Assembly (NCBI GenBank): GCA_013697635.1
Contig: JACCWM010000099.1
Location: forward strand, 1-64,000
Origin: Lujinxingiaceae bacterium
GTDB lineage: Bacteria > Myxococcota_A > Bradymonadia > Bradymonadales > Bradymonadaceae
DNA: 64,000 nucleotides
Direction: 5' to 3'
In this document: positions 45,886 to 54,331 of the stretch, piece after piece
Position numbering within the stretch: the first letter of the stretch is position 1
How the letters are laid out: the number at the start of each line of letters is the position of its first letter
Notes under the pieces: generated by a model
The model's database searches: none
Told to the model about the DNA's origin: nothing
The model's input: only the letters and a program-made list of their open reading frames with translations
Program-made: the position numbers and the translations under genes

Positions 45886-46980
45886 ATGCGACGAGCGAAA
45901 CCTGCAGTCAGCATTCGGTACGTCAGATGGCCGCTGCTTGTGTGCCTGTTCTGGCTTGGTTGTGGGGATACGGCGGACAACTTTACACCGTGGCCGGTGT
46001 CGACCCATCCCGATGTGGGGGCGATCGATGTGAGCGAGGCCGATTGCTGCGCCTCCCAAGACTGCATCGATGCTCCGGCGAAGCTGAGTTTGGCCTGTGA
46101 TCAGCCCAACGCGCTTGGCCTGCTGGTCGCAGGCCAAGCGATGCGCGTGAGCGCAAACCTGCTCGATCAGCCGGGCGGGCCGTCAAGCTCGTGTGCGATC
46201 GAGGGCGGACGCTCGCAGGTGGCGTTTCGCTTTCAAGTCGATGCGCCCAGCCGCCTCGACTTCGAGATCGTGCATGCGGCCGAGCTCGATCTGGTCATGG
46301 AGCTGCGCGAGCATCGCTGCGACGAGGCCGCGGGAGCGCTCTTTTGCACCGATGCTGAGGACCAGGTCTACTTCGCCGAGGCCGGCAAGGATTACTTTCT
46401 CATCGTCGAATCGCGCGACGGCCAATCCCCGGGGCCCTTCGAGCTGCGCGTGAGCGCGCGCGGCGCGCTTTGTGCACCGGCCGGCCAGTGGAGCTGCGAG
46501 GCAACGAGCCGCGTGCAGTGCTTTGGCGGCCAAGAGCAGCGCAGCTTCCAGTGTGCCACGTCGTGCACGGGCGACTCCTGCGCAGGCGACTCCTGCGAGA
46601 ATGCGATCGAGGTCACGAGCTCAACGAGCTTCTCGGGCCAGAGCGCGGCCTATACCAGCGCCTTCGACTTCTCGGACAAACCCGGTTGCACGAGCTCGGG
46701 CATCAGTGGGTTGACGACGCTGGGCCAAGATCTCGTCTTCTTTTTGCCCGGGCTCTTGGCCGGCCAGAAGCTCTTTGTCGACGCTTTGACCAACGACACC
46801 AACGACAATCTGATCGCCGTGCTCGACACGTGCAGCGCGCAGGCCGGCTGTGTGGCGGCAGCGAGCATCGGCAACCAGCTTCGTTGGCAGGTCGAGCGCG
46901 GCGGCGACTACTATGTGATCATCGACAAGACCACCTCCACGGCGCGCGACTTCCACTATCGAATCGAGATCGACCCTTGA
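45886..46980 (+). CDS. Cys-rich lipoprotein with pre-peptidase-like beta domains
   Basis: 364 residues. The N-terminus RYVRWPLLVCLFWLGCGD is a lipoprotein signal (Cys near residue 27). It has two beta-sandwich domains (about 68-195 and about 240-364) that read like PPC-type pre-peptidase domains: hydrophobic strands, Asp-Tyr-Tyr near the end (DYFLIVESRDGQ, DYYVIIDKTTS), and conserved 'QVAFRFQVDAPSRLDFEI'. A Cys-rich linker lies between (CAPAGQWSCEATSRVQC, CATSCTGDSCAGDSC). Its stop codon touches the possible TTG start of the next VWA gene. It is probably surface exposed; function unknown. Confidence 0.72.
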   Translation: MRRAKPAVSIRYVRWPLLVCLFWLGCGDTADNFTPWPVSTHPDVGAIDVSEADCCASQDCIDAPAKLSLACDQPNALGLLVAGQAMRVSANLLDQPGGPSSSCAIEGGRSQVAFRFQVDAPSRLDFEIVHAAELDLVMELREHRCDEAAGALFCTDAEDQVYFAEAGKDYFLIVESRDGQSPGPFELRVSARGALCAPAGQWSCEATSRVQCFGGQEQRSFQCATSCTGDSCAGDSCENAIEVTSSTSFSGQSAAYTSAFDFSDKPGCTSSGISGLTTLGQDLVFFLPGLLAGQKLFVDALTNDTNDNLIAVLDTCSAQAGCVAAASIGNQLRWQVERGGDYYVIIDKTTSTARDFHYRIEIDP

Positions 46981-48596
46981 GATATCCTTGCAGACAACTT
47001 GGCCGCGCGCTCGCCATCGCCATGTGCCTGGCGATCCTTGTGTGGGCGTCATCGGCCTATGGCTGGAGCTTTCAGCGCGAGCAAGTCGCCTGCTTCGAGG
47101 CGCAAACGACCGCGATCGTCAACGCCACGCCGGCGACCATGCTGATGCTCGATCGCTCCGGCTCGATGCGCGAGCTCTCGCAGTATTGTTGCGTCAGCGA
47201 GGCGCGCTGTGGCTATCTTTGCGGGCCCAGCTTGTGGACATTGGCTACGGTGGCGATCGAGGCCGTTGTGCGTGCTCTGACCCAAGACAACGGGCCTGAC
47301 GAGGTGCTCTTCGCGCTGGGCTTTTTCCCTTACGTGAGCATCGACATCGAGGCCGACGCCGAGCGGGCGGACACCTATGCACGAGTCGTCGCGCGCCTCG
47401 ACGCCTCGAGCCCTGGCGGCCACACGCCAACTGGAGCGGCCATCGACGCGATGCGCGAGAGTGCAACCATGAACATGGTCGAGCGCCCCGTGGCTGGCGT
47501 GCTGATCACCGACGGCGTGCCCACCGGCGGCATCGATCCGCTGGGCGATGCGCTCCTGGCTGCCTGCGCGCTACGCGCCCAAGCCAAGAGCATCTACGTG
47601 ATTGGCTTGAGCGGCATGACCGACGAGGCCTTCAACAACAAGATCGCCGCCGCCTCCGGCACGGGCTGCTGCGGGCCGACAGCCACGCCGGGCTGCCCTG
47701 ACGGCGTCGGCCTCGATCCCTGCTCGACGCCACAGGTCGATAAAACCACCTGCCACGGCAGCTTCCAGGCCTATTCCAGCGACGGTTTCAAAGACGCGAT
47801 GTTGCACATCACCCAGGAGATCGTTTGCAGCGTGGCCCTCGAGACCAGCCCCGATGATCCGTCGGCGCTACGCGTCACGGCCGACGGCGCGATCGTCGGC
47901 GAGTCGGTCCCTTATCGCTCCTCAGACAATGCCCAGGGTTGGTACTACCCCAACGCGATGCGCGATCGCATCGCCCTGAGCCCCTTTTACTGCCAGCGCC
48001 TGCAATCCGGCGAGATCACGGCCATCACCACCCAGCTCGCTTGCCAGTGTGCGCAGACGAGCGGCGAAGCCTGCGAGGTCGTCCATGCCGCGCGCGACGT
48101 CTGCCCGCAAGGCCAATGGAGTTGCGCCGAGGGCCTCGACCGCTGCCTGCCAGAACCGCTCGATCGCTGCCCTTTCCCCTGCGTCGGCTACCAACTCGGT
48201 GCACGTTGCCACGTCGACAACGGCGCGCCGGGCTTCGATGGCGACGACGATTGGCTCGAGGAGACCAACCGCTGCAAGATCGGCGCGATCACCTGCACCG
48301 AGGCAGGCCCTGTCTGCCAGCAACTCTTCCAGGCCATCCCCGAGCTGTGCAACGGGCTCGACGACGACTGCGACGGGCGCGTGGACAACATCGTCGAGAG
48401 CTGGGCCAAGCCCCAGTTTCAGTCGATCAACCTCGATCCGGCGATCACGGCGACCTGTCACGAGCGAAACGCCTGCCTTTGCCCCGACGGATCCGCGGAA
48501 CACCTCGGCATCGGCAACAGCGCCAGCGCCGAGTTCCACGCCCATCTGCGAGACTGGACGCCGGTCTGCCAGTGCGCCGCCGCGCTCAACGACTGA
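46977..48596 (+). CDS. Secreted VWA protein with MopE-like metal-binding repeat
   Basis: 539 residues if a TTG at 46977 is used, which gives a good basic n-region (RYPCRQLGR) and hydrophobic core (ALAIAMCLAILVWA) cut near AYG/WS; an ATG at 47022 is the alternative. The VWA domain (about 50-300) has the metal site MLMLDRSGSM (D59) and GVLITDGVP. Cys-rich motifs follow, and near residue 458 the motif CNGLDDDCDGRVDN, the Put_metal_binding (MopE) repeat. It lacks a lipobox. It follows the Cys-rich lipoprotein with overlap, so the two are probably expressed together. Confidence 0.8.
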   Translation: MRYPCRQLGRALAIAMCLAILVWASSAYGWSFQREQVACFEAQTTAIVNATPATMLMLDRSGSMRELSQYCCVSEARCGYLCGPSLWTLATVAIEAVVRALTQDNGPDEVLFALGFFPYVSIDIEADAERADTYARVVARLDASSPGGHTPTGAAIDAMRESATMNMVERPVAGVLITDGVPTGGIDPLGDALLAACALRAQAKSIYVIGLSGMTDEAFNNKIAAASGTGCCGPTATPGCPDGVGLDPCSTPQVDKTTCHGSFQAYSSDGFKDAMLHITQEIVCSVALETSPDDPSALRVTADGAIVGESVPYRSSDNAQGWYYPNAMRDRIALSPFYCQRLQSGEITAITTQLACQCAQTSGEACEVVHAARDVCPQGQWSCAEGLDRCLPEPLDRCPFPCVGYQLGARCHVDNGAPGFDGDDDWLEETNRCKIGAITCTEAGPVCQQLFQAIPELCNGLDDDCDGRVDNIVESWAKPQFQSINLDPAITATCHERNACLCPDGSAEHLGIGNSASAEFHAHLRDWTPVCQCAAALND

Positions 48597-48734
48597 GCTG
48601 GCCCTGCTGGCAACAAGACTAGCCGCCAGTTGAGACCATCTGGCGCAGACCCATCACCCAACAATCAGGGCCAAACTCCATCACAGCCTCAGGGCGCGTG
48701 CGTCCGCGCCCCTTTGGCCATTGCGCAAAACTTG

Positions 48735-48750
48735 TGGCATACTTCCTGCT
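48735..48750 (+). promoter_or_regulatory. Candidate sigma-54 promoter
   Basis: TGGCAT, 5 bases, CTGCT: the GG and GC dinucleotides are exactly 10 bases apart, as in the -24/-12 consensus TGGCAC-N5-TTGCW. It ends 71 bases before the start at 48822. Sigma-54 promoters are very common in Myxococcota. An activator gene is not adjacent. Confidence 0.4.
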
Positions 48751-48821
48751 GTTAGAGCACACCCAAGACGTGTATGGATATGTTTTGCCAATGACTATTT
48801 GCTCAAGCTGGAGTTTCAACG

Positions 48822-50342
48822 ATGCGCTTTAAATACCTCGCCTGTGCCCTCGCGCTTGGTTTTGTTGGATGTGGAGAATCGAATGCACCGGCGCCCGCGC
48901 CCGAAGGGCCGCACAGCCTCTCCGGGCTCGAAGGCAAGGGTGACAACTACATCAGCAGCAACGCGCGCGAGTTCGAGATGCACGGCCTGGCCCACGTCGC
49001 CCTCTCAGCAGGCTTTGCCGAGCTCGACGAGGAGGCCCAGAGCGTCGAGCTCGACAAGCTCGTGCAGCGTCGTCTCAGCGTGGTGACCAAGGCGATCCAG
49101 AGCCACGTCGAGAAGGTCGTTCGCGAGTCCAACCAGGGTGTCGAAGACGATCGGGACAAATACTTCACCTTCTTCAAGCGCAATTCGGCAAACACCGAAG
49201 ACGGCGTGCTCGTCGACGACGAGCGGGCGCTCTTCGAGTTCAAGGTCGAGTTCGTCGGCACGCCGACGCTGCTCGCACAGGTCGCGCCCGATGACACGGC
49301 ACGCCGCGTCTTCGAGGTCGAGGTCAAGGATTGGAACGAGACCACCGGCGAGCGCGTCGAGGTCGAGATTCGCGAGAGCCCGAGCACCGACGCCTTTCCC
49401 AAGTACGACGAGCTCTTCGCCGATGGCGTGCTCGACATCGGCATGCACTTTGGCGGCGATTACAACGCCGGACGCTACGATCTCGAGACGGCGCGCTGGA
49501 CCGTGGAGACCTTGCTTGGACCGGGCTGGAGCAACGCCGAGGTCACGAGCTTCGAGGAGCTCGGCTTTGATTCCCCACCGTTTACGCGCAGCGTGCTCGT
49601 CGAGGGCAAAGAGGTCGAGATTCGCGTCTTTATCTCGCATGCCGCCATGGACGGCCCCGGCGAGCAGCATCTGCTGGCCGAGGCGGTCAAGAAGAGTCTG
49701 GCCGAGCGCGACATCGTGCTCTATTCGGGACATGCCGGCAGCGGCGCGGGCTTCATCCTCGACTACTCTCCCAAATACGAGATCAAGGCCTCGGACTTTG
49801 CCACGATCGAGCTCTCCGAAAAATACCAGATCTATGTGCTCGACGGCTGCATGACCTATCGCACCTATGTTGACGATCTGCTCAAGAATCCGGCCAAGAA
49901 TTTTGACAACCTCAACATCATCACCACGGTCAACACGACGCCGTTCTCGGTCGGCTACCAGGTCATCCACCAGTTGCTCAACTGGTTTACGATGACCGAC
50001 GACTACGGCAACCACTTCCCGGTGAGCTGGCAGCGCATGTTGCAGGGGCTCAACACCGAGGAGCACCACAACATCTACTACGGCGTGCACGGCGTCGACA
50101 CCAACCCCAAGCTCAACCCGCACGCCAGCGAGGGCATCGCCTGCAGCCCGTGCGAATCGGACAACGACTGCGGCGCCGGCGGCAATCTGTGCCTTGGCTA
50201 CTCGCTGGGCTCGGCCTGCGGCGTTGCCTGTACGACCGACGAGGCCTGCGGTGAGGGTTACCGCTGTCAGGACGTGATCGAAGATCCGGCGCAGTTTCAT
50301 ATCCCCAAGCAATGCGTGCGCAAGAGCTTCGACTGCCGTTGA
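48822..50342 (+). CDS. Lipoprotein with caspase/gingipain-like (clan CD) catalytic dyad
   Basis: 506 residues. Lipoprotein signal ACALALGFVGC (Cys at 17). After an N-terminal region (about 30-260), residues 295-350 read IVLYSGHAGSGAGFILD, then YQIYVLDGCMTYRTYVDDL. This is the hydrophobic strand-His and strand-Cys pattern of clan CD cysteine peptidases (H304 and C343), such as gingipains (C25) or caspase-like proteins. The C-terminal part (about 435-506) is an EGF-like Cys-rich module (CESDNDCGAGGNLC). Peptidase function is inferred from the dyad only, because overall similarity was not checked. It has its own sigma-54-like promoter and sits in the lipoprotein island. Confidence 0.75.
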   Translation: MRFKYLACALALGFVGCGESNAPAPAPEGPHSLSGLEGKGDNYISSNAREFEMHGLAHVALSAGFAELDEEAQSVELDKLVQRRLSVVTKAIQSHVEKVVRESNQGVEDDRDKYFTFFKRNSANTEDGVLVDDERALFEFKVEFVGTPTLLAQVAPDDTARRVFEVEVKDWNETTGERVEVEIRESPSTDAFPKYDELFADGVLDIGMHFGGDYNAGRYDLETARWTVETLLGPGWSNAEVTSFEELGFDSPPFTRSVLVEGKEVEIRVFISHAAMDGPGEQHLLAEAVKKSLAERDIVLYSGHAGSGAGFILDYSPKYEIKASDFATIELSEKYQIYVLDGCMTYRTYVDDLLKNPAKNFDNLNIITTVNTTPFSVGYQVIHQLLNWFTMTDDYGNHFPVSWQRMLQGLNTEEHHNIYYGVHGVDTNPKLNPHASEGIACSPCESDNDCGAGGNLCLGYSLGSACGVACTTDEACGEGYRCQDVIEDPAQFHIPKQCVRKSFDCR

Positions 50343-50367
50343 GCGATTCGAACGACCAAGGATGCCG

Positions 50368-51672
50368 ATGTCGACCGAACCATGGCTATTGAAGAGCAAA
50401 GCGGCGATCGCGGCCATCCTTTTGGGCTTGATCTCCTGCCAGGGTGGCCTCGATCTGAAGTCGCCTGCCGGTGATGCCGACCTCGCCAACACGACCGACA
50501 CCTCACAAGACGCTAGCCAACAAGGGGCTCGTGACGGCCACCTGCCAAACACCTCAGAGGTCGGCAACGACGCTCACAGCGGCCCGGATACGACCTGGTC
50601 TCCCGACGTTGGCGATGAGGTCGGCGTCGATCCCTGCGCCGGCGTAGTATGCGGCCAACAGGCCGCGTGTCTGCAAGGCCAATGTGTATGCAACCCCGGC
50701 TTCGAGGGCAACGCCAACACCCAGTGCACGCCAACGGGGCCTTGCGCCAGCGTGGAGTGCGCCTTCGGCTCATTTTGTCTCGAGGGCCTGTGCCAGTGTG
50801 ACGCCGGCTTTCGCGACAATGGCGCCGGCGGTTGCGTGGCCGACTCTCCGGGCGACACGGCGCTGCGCACACGCGATGAGGTCTGCCAGAGATGGAACGC
50901 CGATTGGCCGACGATCTCGACGACGATGTGGGCGCGCGAGCCGGCCGATCAATGCGATTGGGGCGAGCTGCACCCGCAGGTGATCGCCGACGCCATTCGC
51001 CGCACGACCTTGTTTCGCTGGGTCGTCGGCCTGGGCCCGGTGACCTCAGGTGCCCACTATCTGAGCGTCACCCAGGCCTGCGCGACGACCTTGGCTGCGC
51101 GCAATCAGGGATTGACCCACAGCATTCCCACCGACTCGCCCTGCTATACGCCGGAGGCAGCCACCGGCGCCGGATCGAGCAACATCGCGATGGGCGTGCA
51201 TCACCCGGCCCAGAGCGTCGATTTGTACATCGGTGACGTGGGTGTGCCCAGCCTGGGGCACCGGCGCTGGATCTTCAATCCGCCGATGGCGGCCACCGGC
51301 TTTGGCCAGCGCAACGCCTACTCCTGCATGGCCGCCTTTGACGGCGGCGCCCAGCACAACCCAGACTATGTGGCTTATCCCGCGCCGGGCATCTTTCCCC
51401 AGCAGGCCTTGATCGGCGTGTGGTCGTTCAGCTCCAATCGCTATGGACTAAACGGCACGCCCCAGGTTGAGATCACGCAGGTCGCCAGCGGCACCGTGGT
51501 GCCGGTCACCAACGTCTACAATCCCGGCGGCGGCTACGGCCAGCAGACGATCGGCTGGCAGGTGCGCAGCCAGGACTACCCACTCGACACCGAGCTCGAG
51601 GTTCGCATCACTGGCCTCACCGGAAACAACGGCGATACGGTGGTCTACCGCCTGACGATCACAGCCTGCTGA
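50368..51672 (+). CDS. EGF-like and CAP-domain lipoprotein
   Basis: 434 residues. Signal AAIAAILLGLISC (lipidated Cys near residue 24), a Thr/Asp/Ser-rich linker (about 30-88), two EGF-like units (CAGVVCGQQAACLQGQCVC, and CASVECAFGSFCLEGLC) at about 90-155, and a CAP (SCP/PR1) domain at about 165-320, with SLGHRRWIFNPPMAATGFG as the signature near the end. A C-terminal Ig-like beta domain (about 340-434) ends TITAC. CAP proteins bind sterols or other ligands or act as secreted effectors. The second ATG (50368) has AAGGA at proper distance. Confidence 0.85.
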   Translation: MSTEPWLLKSKAAIAAILLGLISCQGGLDLKSPAGDADLANTTDTSQDASQQGARDGHLPNTSEVGNDAHSGPDTTWSPDVGDEVGVDPCAGVVCGQQAACLQGQCVCNPGFEGNANTQCTPTGPCASVECAFGSFCLEGLCQCDAGFRDNGAGGCVADSPGDTALRTRDEVCQRWNADWPTISTTMWAREPADQCDWGELHPQVIADAIRRTTLFRWVVGLGPVTSGAHYLSVTQACATTLAARNQGLTHSIPTDSPCYTPEAATGAGSSNIAMGVHHPAQSVDLYIGDVGVPSLGHRRWIFNPPMAATGFGQRNAYSCMAAFDGGAQHNPDYVAYPAPGIFPQQALIGVWSFSSNRYGLNGTPQVEITQVASGTVVPVTNVYNPGGGYGQQTIGWQVRSQDYPLDTELEVRITGLTGNNGDTVVYRLTITAC

Positions 51673-51846
51673 GAAGCGCGACCTGGTCGCCGGCAGATCC
51701 GCGCCTGTATAGCCGGGGGTTCGACATGCCCTCAGACTCCGGCAAGCGCTGCTCCAACCACGTGGAGCAACTTATGCCCAAAACCTGAACACACCGCCTG
51801 CATACGCCAGTGCCTCATTGAGCAGCCCCCGGGCCGGCCTGCTCTC

Positions 51847-53571
51847 TCAGACCAGACTGGCCAGCGCTGGGAGCGCGCGGCGCTGGCGCCCGGCGCGGCG
51901 TCGTTGCCCGGCGCGAAGCGGCTTGTCACGATCGCCATGGTAGCAGGCCTGAGCATAGCGCAGCTTGTGCTCGAGCACGCCCAGGGCGCTGACCGGCACG
52001 GGCACCTTGAGATCGTCGAGCACCTCGGCGGCAGCGAGCAGCCCCGTTTCGCAGGCGCCCTCCATAAAGCCTTGAAAGTCCTGCGAGCAATGCTCACCGG
52101 CAAAGTGCAGGTTGCCCACGCGGCGGCCTTCCTGACCATAGTAGGCCCACTGGCCGGGCGAATAACAGGTGTAGCTGCCAAGCGCGTAGGGCACGCTGGG
52201 CCAGTGCATCCGAATCGCGCTGCCTTCGACGTAGGCGGCCGCCGCGCCGGGGAAAATCTGCTCGACGCGTGGCAACAATTCGACCAGTCGCTCCTCGGGC
52301 GTTCCCTGACCCATGCGCATACCGCTCGTGCCGCCCACGAAGTTCGTGAGCAGGCCGCCCGCTCCACCCTGGCCGCGCGAGGTGTCCCAGATGCAGTGAA
52401 AGCCCCCGTCGGTTATCGCTGTGCCGGCCGCGTTGTGCTCCTCGCGCCAGACGCGCGAACTGAATCCGCTCATCAGCTTGGCGTTGGTGCCGTAGTCGAC
52501 CTGCTCGATCACCTCGCGCTTCAAGGCGTCCATCTCGACCTCGAGGCGCACCTTGCGAAGGGTGGTAAAGGGGATCGCGAGCACGACGTGCTCGTAGCGC
52601 TCGAGAATAGGCTCACCGGCGCGCTCGAGCGAGAGCGTGTAGGATTGGTTGGACTCTTGCTTGATGCCGACGAGTACGGTCTCGAGCGAGATCTGCGCGC
52701 CGAGCTCCATGGCCAACCGCGTGGTGAGCGTGTCGTTACCGCTGTGCACGTGGAAGCGCTCGTCGCTCTCGCCGAGCAGCAAGAAGGAGTCGGTCGTCTC
52801 GAAGTCGATCAGATAGAGCAGATTGAAGACCGATTGCTCCTCGGCATCACGGCCATACTCGGCGGTGTAGGCCTCGATCAGAATGCGCTTGAGGATCGGC
52901 TCGACACCCTGGGCATCGAGCCACTGCACGATGTTCATCGCGTCGACGCGCTTGAACTCGTCGTCCTGGGCCTCGGCCAGCTTCACGGTCGCGGCCATGG
53001 TCTGCGCCAGCGGCTTGAAGGCTTCGATGATCTCGCTCTCTAAAATCTCTCTGCCCTCGAAATAGAAGATCTCGTGGTGGTAGCCTTCGGGCGCGTTGGC
53101 CAGCAAGTCGTCGACCTGAACATCGAGCTCGCGCGCCAGGGCGTGCATGGCGACATGGTTGGTGTTGATCAGCTCGCCGCCGAGCTCGGCGACCTGCTCA
53201 TCGGCGTATTTGCCTCGCGCCGTAAACATCCGGCCGCCGACGCGCTTGGAGGCCTCATAGACATCGGCGATCACGCCGGCCTGCTTGAGCCGATAGGCGC
53301 AGTGCAAACCGGCCATGCCCGCCCCGATCACCGCGACCCGGATCGCCCCCTGACCCTCGGCGCGCGGCTGGGCGCGACAGGCGCTCGCACCGAAAGGCAA
53401 CACCGCGGCCGCCGCCACCCCCAGAGACACCTGCAAGAAATCGCGGCGCGACGCGCTGCCAAGCCCCTCGAGATGCTCGGAGAGCTCGTCGACGGGTACG
53501 CCGCTTTGGTCGGACACCCAGGCAGTTTGCAGCATACGGCGCACGGTCGAGAAAAAAGGCGAACGAGACAT
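51847..53571 (-). CDS. Tat-exported flavin-containing amine oxidase
   Basis: 574 residues. An N-terminal Tat motif ASRRDFLQVSLG lies within an extended leader (about 40-62), followed by a hydrophobic helix and a lipobox-like GASAC, so it may be a Tat lipoprotein. The FAD fold (RVAVIGAGMAGLHCAYRL, about 77) and the amine oxidase motif RVGGRMFTAR follow. Substrate-domain and C-terminal FAD motif NLHFAGEHCSQDFQGFMEGA are conserved in the family of monoamine/tryptophan oxidases. The C-terminal tail (RAGQRRRAGRQRR) is unusually basic. The substrate is unknown. Two smaller envelope genes precede it in the same direction. Confidence 0.85.
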   Translation of the reverse strand: MSRSPFFSTVRRMLQTAWVSDQSGVPVDELSEHLEGLGSASRRDFLQVSLGVAAAAVLPFGASACRAQPRAEGQGAIRVAVIGAGMAGLHCAYRLKQAGVIADVYEASKRVGGRMFTARGKYADEQVAELGGELINTNHVAMHALARELDVQVDDLLANAPEGYHHEIFYFEGREILESEIIEAFKPLAQTMAATVKLAEAQDDEFKRVDAMNIVQWLDAQGVEPILKRILIEAYTAEYGRDAEEQSVFNLLYLIDFETTDSFLLLGESDERFHVHSGNDTLTTRLAMELGAQISLETVLVGIKQESNQSYTLSLERAGEPILERYEHVVLAIPFTTLRKVRLEVEMDALKREVIEQVDYGTNAKLMSGFSSRVWREEHNAAGTAITDGGFHCIWDTSRGQGGAGGLLTNFVGGTSGMRMGQGTPEERLVELLPRVEQIFPGAAAAYVEGSAIRMHWPSVPYALGSYTCYSPGQWAYYGQEGRRVGNLHFAGEHCSQDFQGFMEGACETGLLAAAEVLDDLKVPVPVSALGVLEHKLRYAQACYHGDRDKPLRAGQRRRAGRQRRALPALASLV

Positions 53572-53694
53572 TAAGACTCCTTACAAAATTGGGGTTCATC
53601 ATCATTATGAGCCCCATTTTTCTATCAGAATCTTCGCAGATGAAAAGCCTGCGTGCCCCTCGATGTGCAAATACTTGGCAGGTGTTCGTTCTAA

Positions 53695-54252
53695 TCAGCG
53701 CGCGAAGCTCAACGTATAGCGCACCGGATCGTCCAACCACTTGCTGGTGATCGTCGTGTGCACGCGCATGGTCGTGCCGGGCGCATCGAGCTCGTAGACA
53801 TCGCGGCGCATGCCGTTTTTGGAGCGCATGGTCTGCGTGATGCGACGCCGCTCGATCGCCTGGCTGAGGTCGTGGAGCTCGCCGCCGCTGCCCAGGCGCT
53901 GCACGGCACGCCCATCGAGCGGCGCGGTGTTCGCCGGGCGCTGCTCGCACTGAATCGTGCTGTTGTGCGCATCGAAGCCAAACGTGAAGCTCGCACAGGG
54001 CCGGGTCAAATCGCGCAGCTTGCTGCGCGCCGTCGGGCGCACGAAGATGCTGGCCGACGCCGTCGCCGCGACGATCGCCTGCTCGATGTGGCGCTCCATC
54101 GCCGCCTGCTCCTGCTTTGCGCCAAAGGTGCCCGTAAAGCGCTCGCGCGCGGCCTTCAAGACGTCCTCGGGCTCGGACGCCATGGCGGGCGCGAAGAGGG
54201 CACCGAGCATGAGCGACACGGTGGTGGTGGCTGCGCGAAGAGTCATTCGCAT
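53695..54252 (-). CDS. Small secreted protein, unknown function
   Basis: 185 residues. A signal peptide (TTVSLMLGALFAPAMA, cut near ASA/AMA-S) is followed by a mixed domain with two cysteines (RPCASFTFGFD, TIQCEQRP). The segment RKRSKNGMRRDVYEL and VHTTITSKWLDDPVRYTL suggests a beta-rich C-terminal half of an NTF2- or lipocalin-like protein, but no family was recognised. It lies between the amine oxidase and the integral membrane gene, all on the minus strand with gaps of about 120 and 80 bases, so an operon is plausible. Confidence 0.6.
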   Translation of the reverse strand: MRMTLRAATTTVSLMLGALFAPAMASEPEDVLKAARERFTGTFGAKQEQAAMERHIEQAIVAATASASIFVRPTARSKLRDLTRPCASFTFGFDAHNSTIQCEQRPANTAPLDGRAVQRLGSGGELHDLSQAIERRRITQTMRSKNGMRRDVYELDAPGTTMRVHTTITSKWLDDPVRYTLSFAR

Positions 54253-54331
54253 GGGATGCCTGAGCGAGCGTGAACGATACGATCCGGATACACATACCGC
54301 TCATAAAACCATGAAAACATTAAAGATATTG

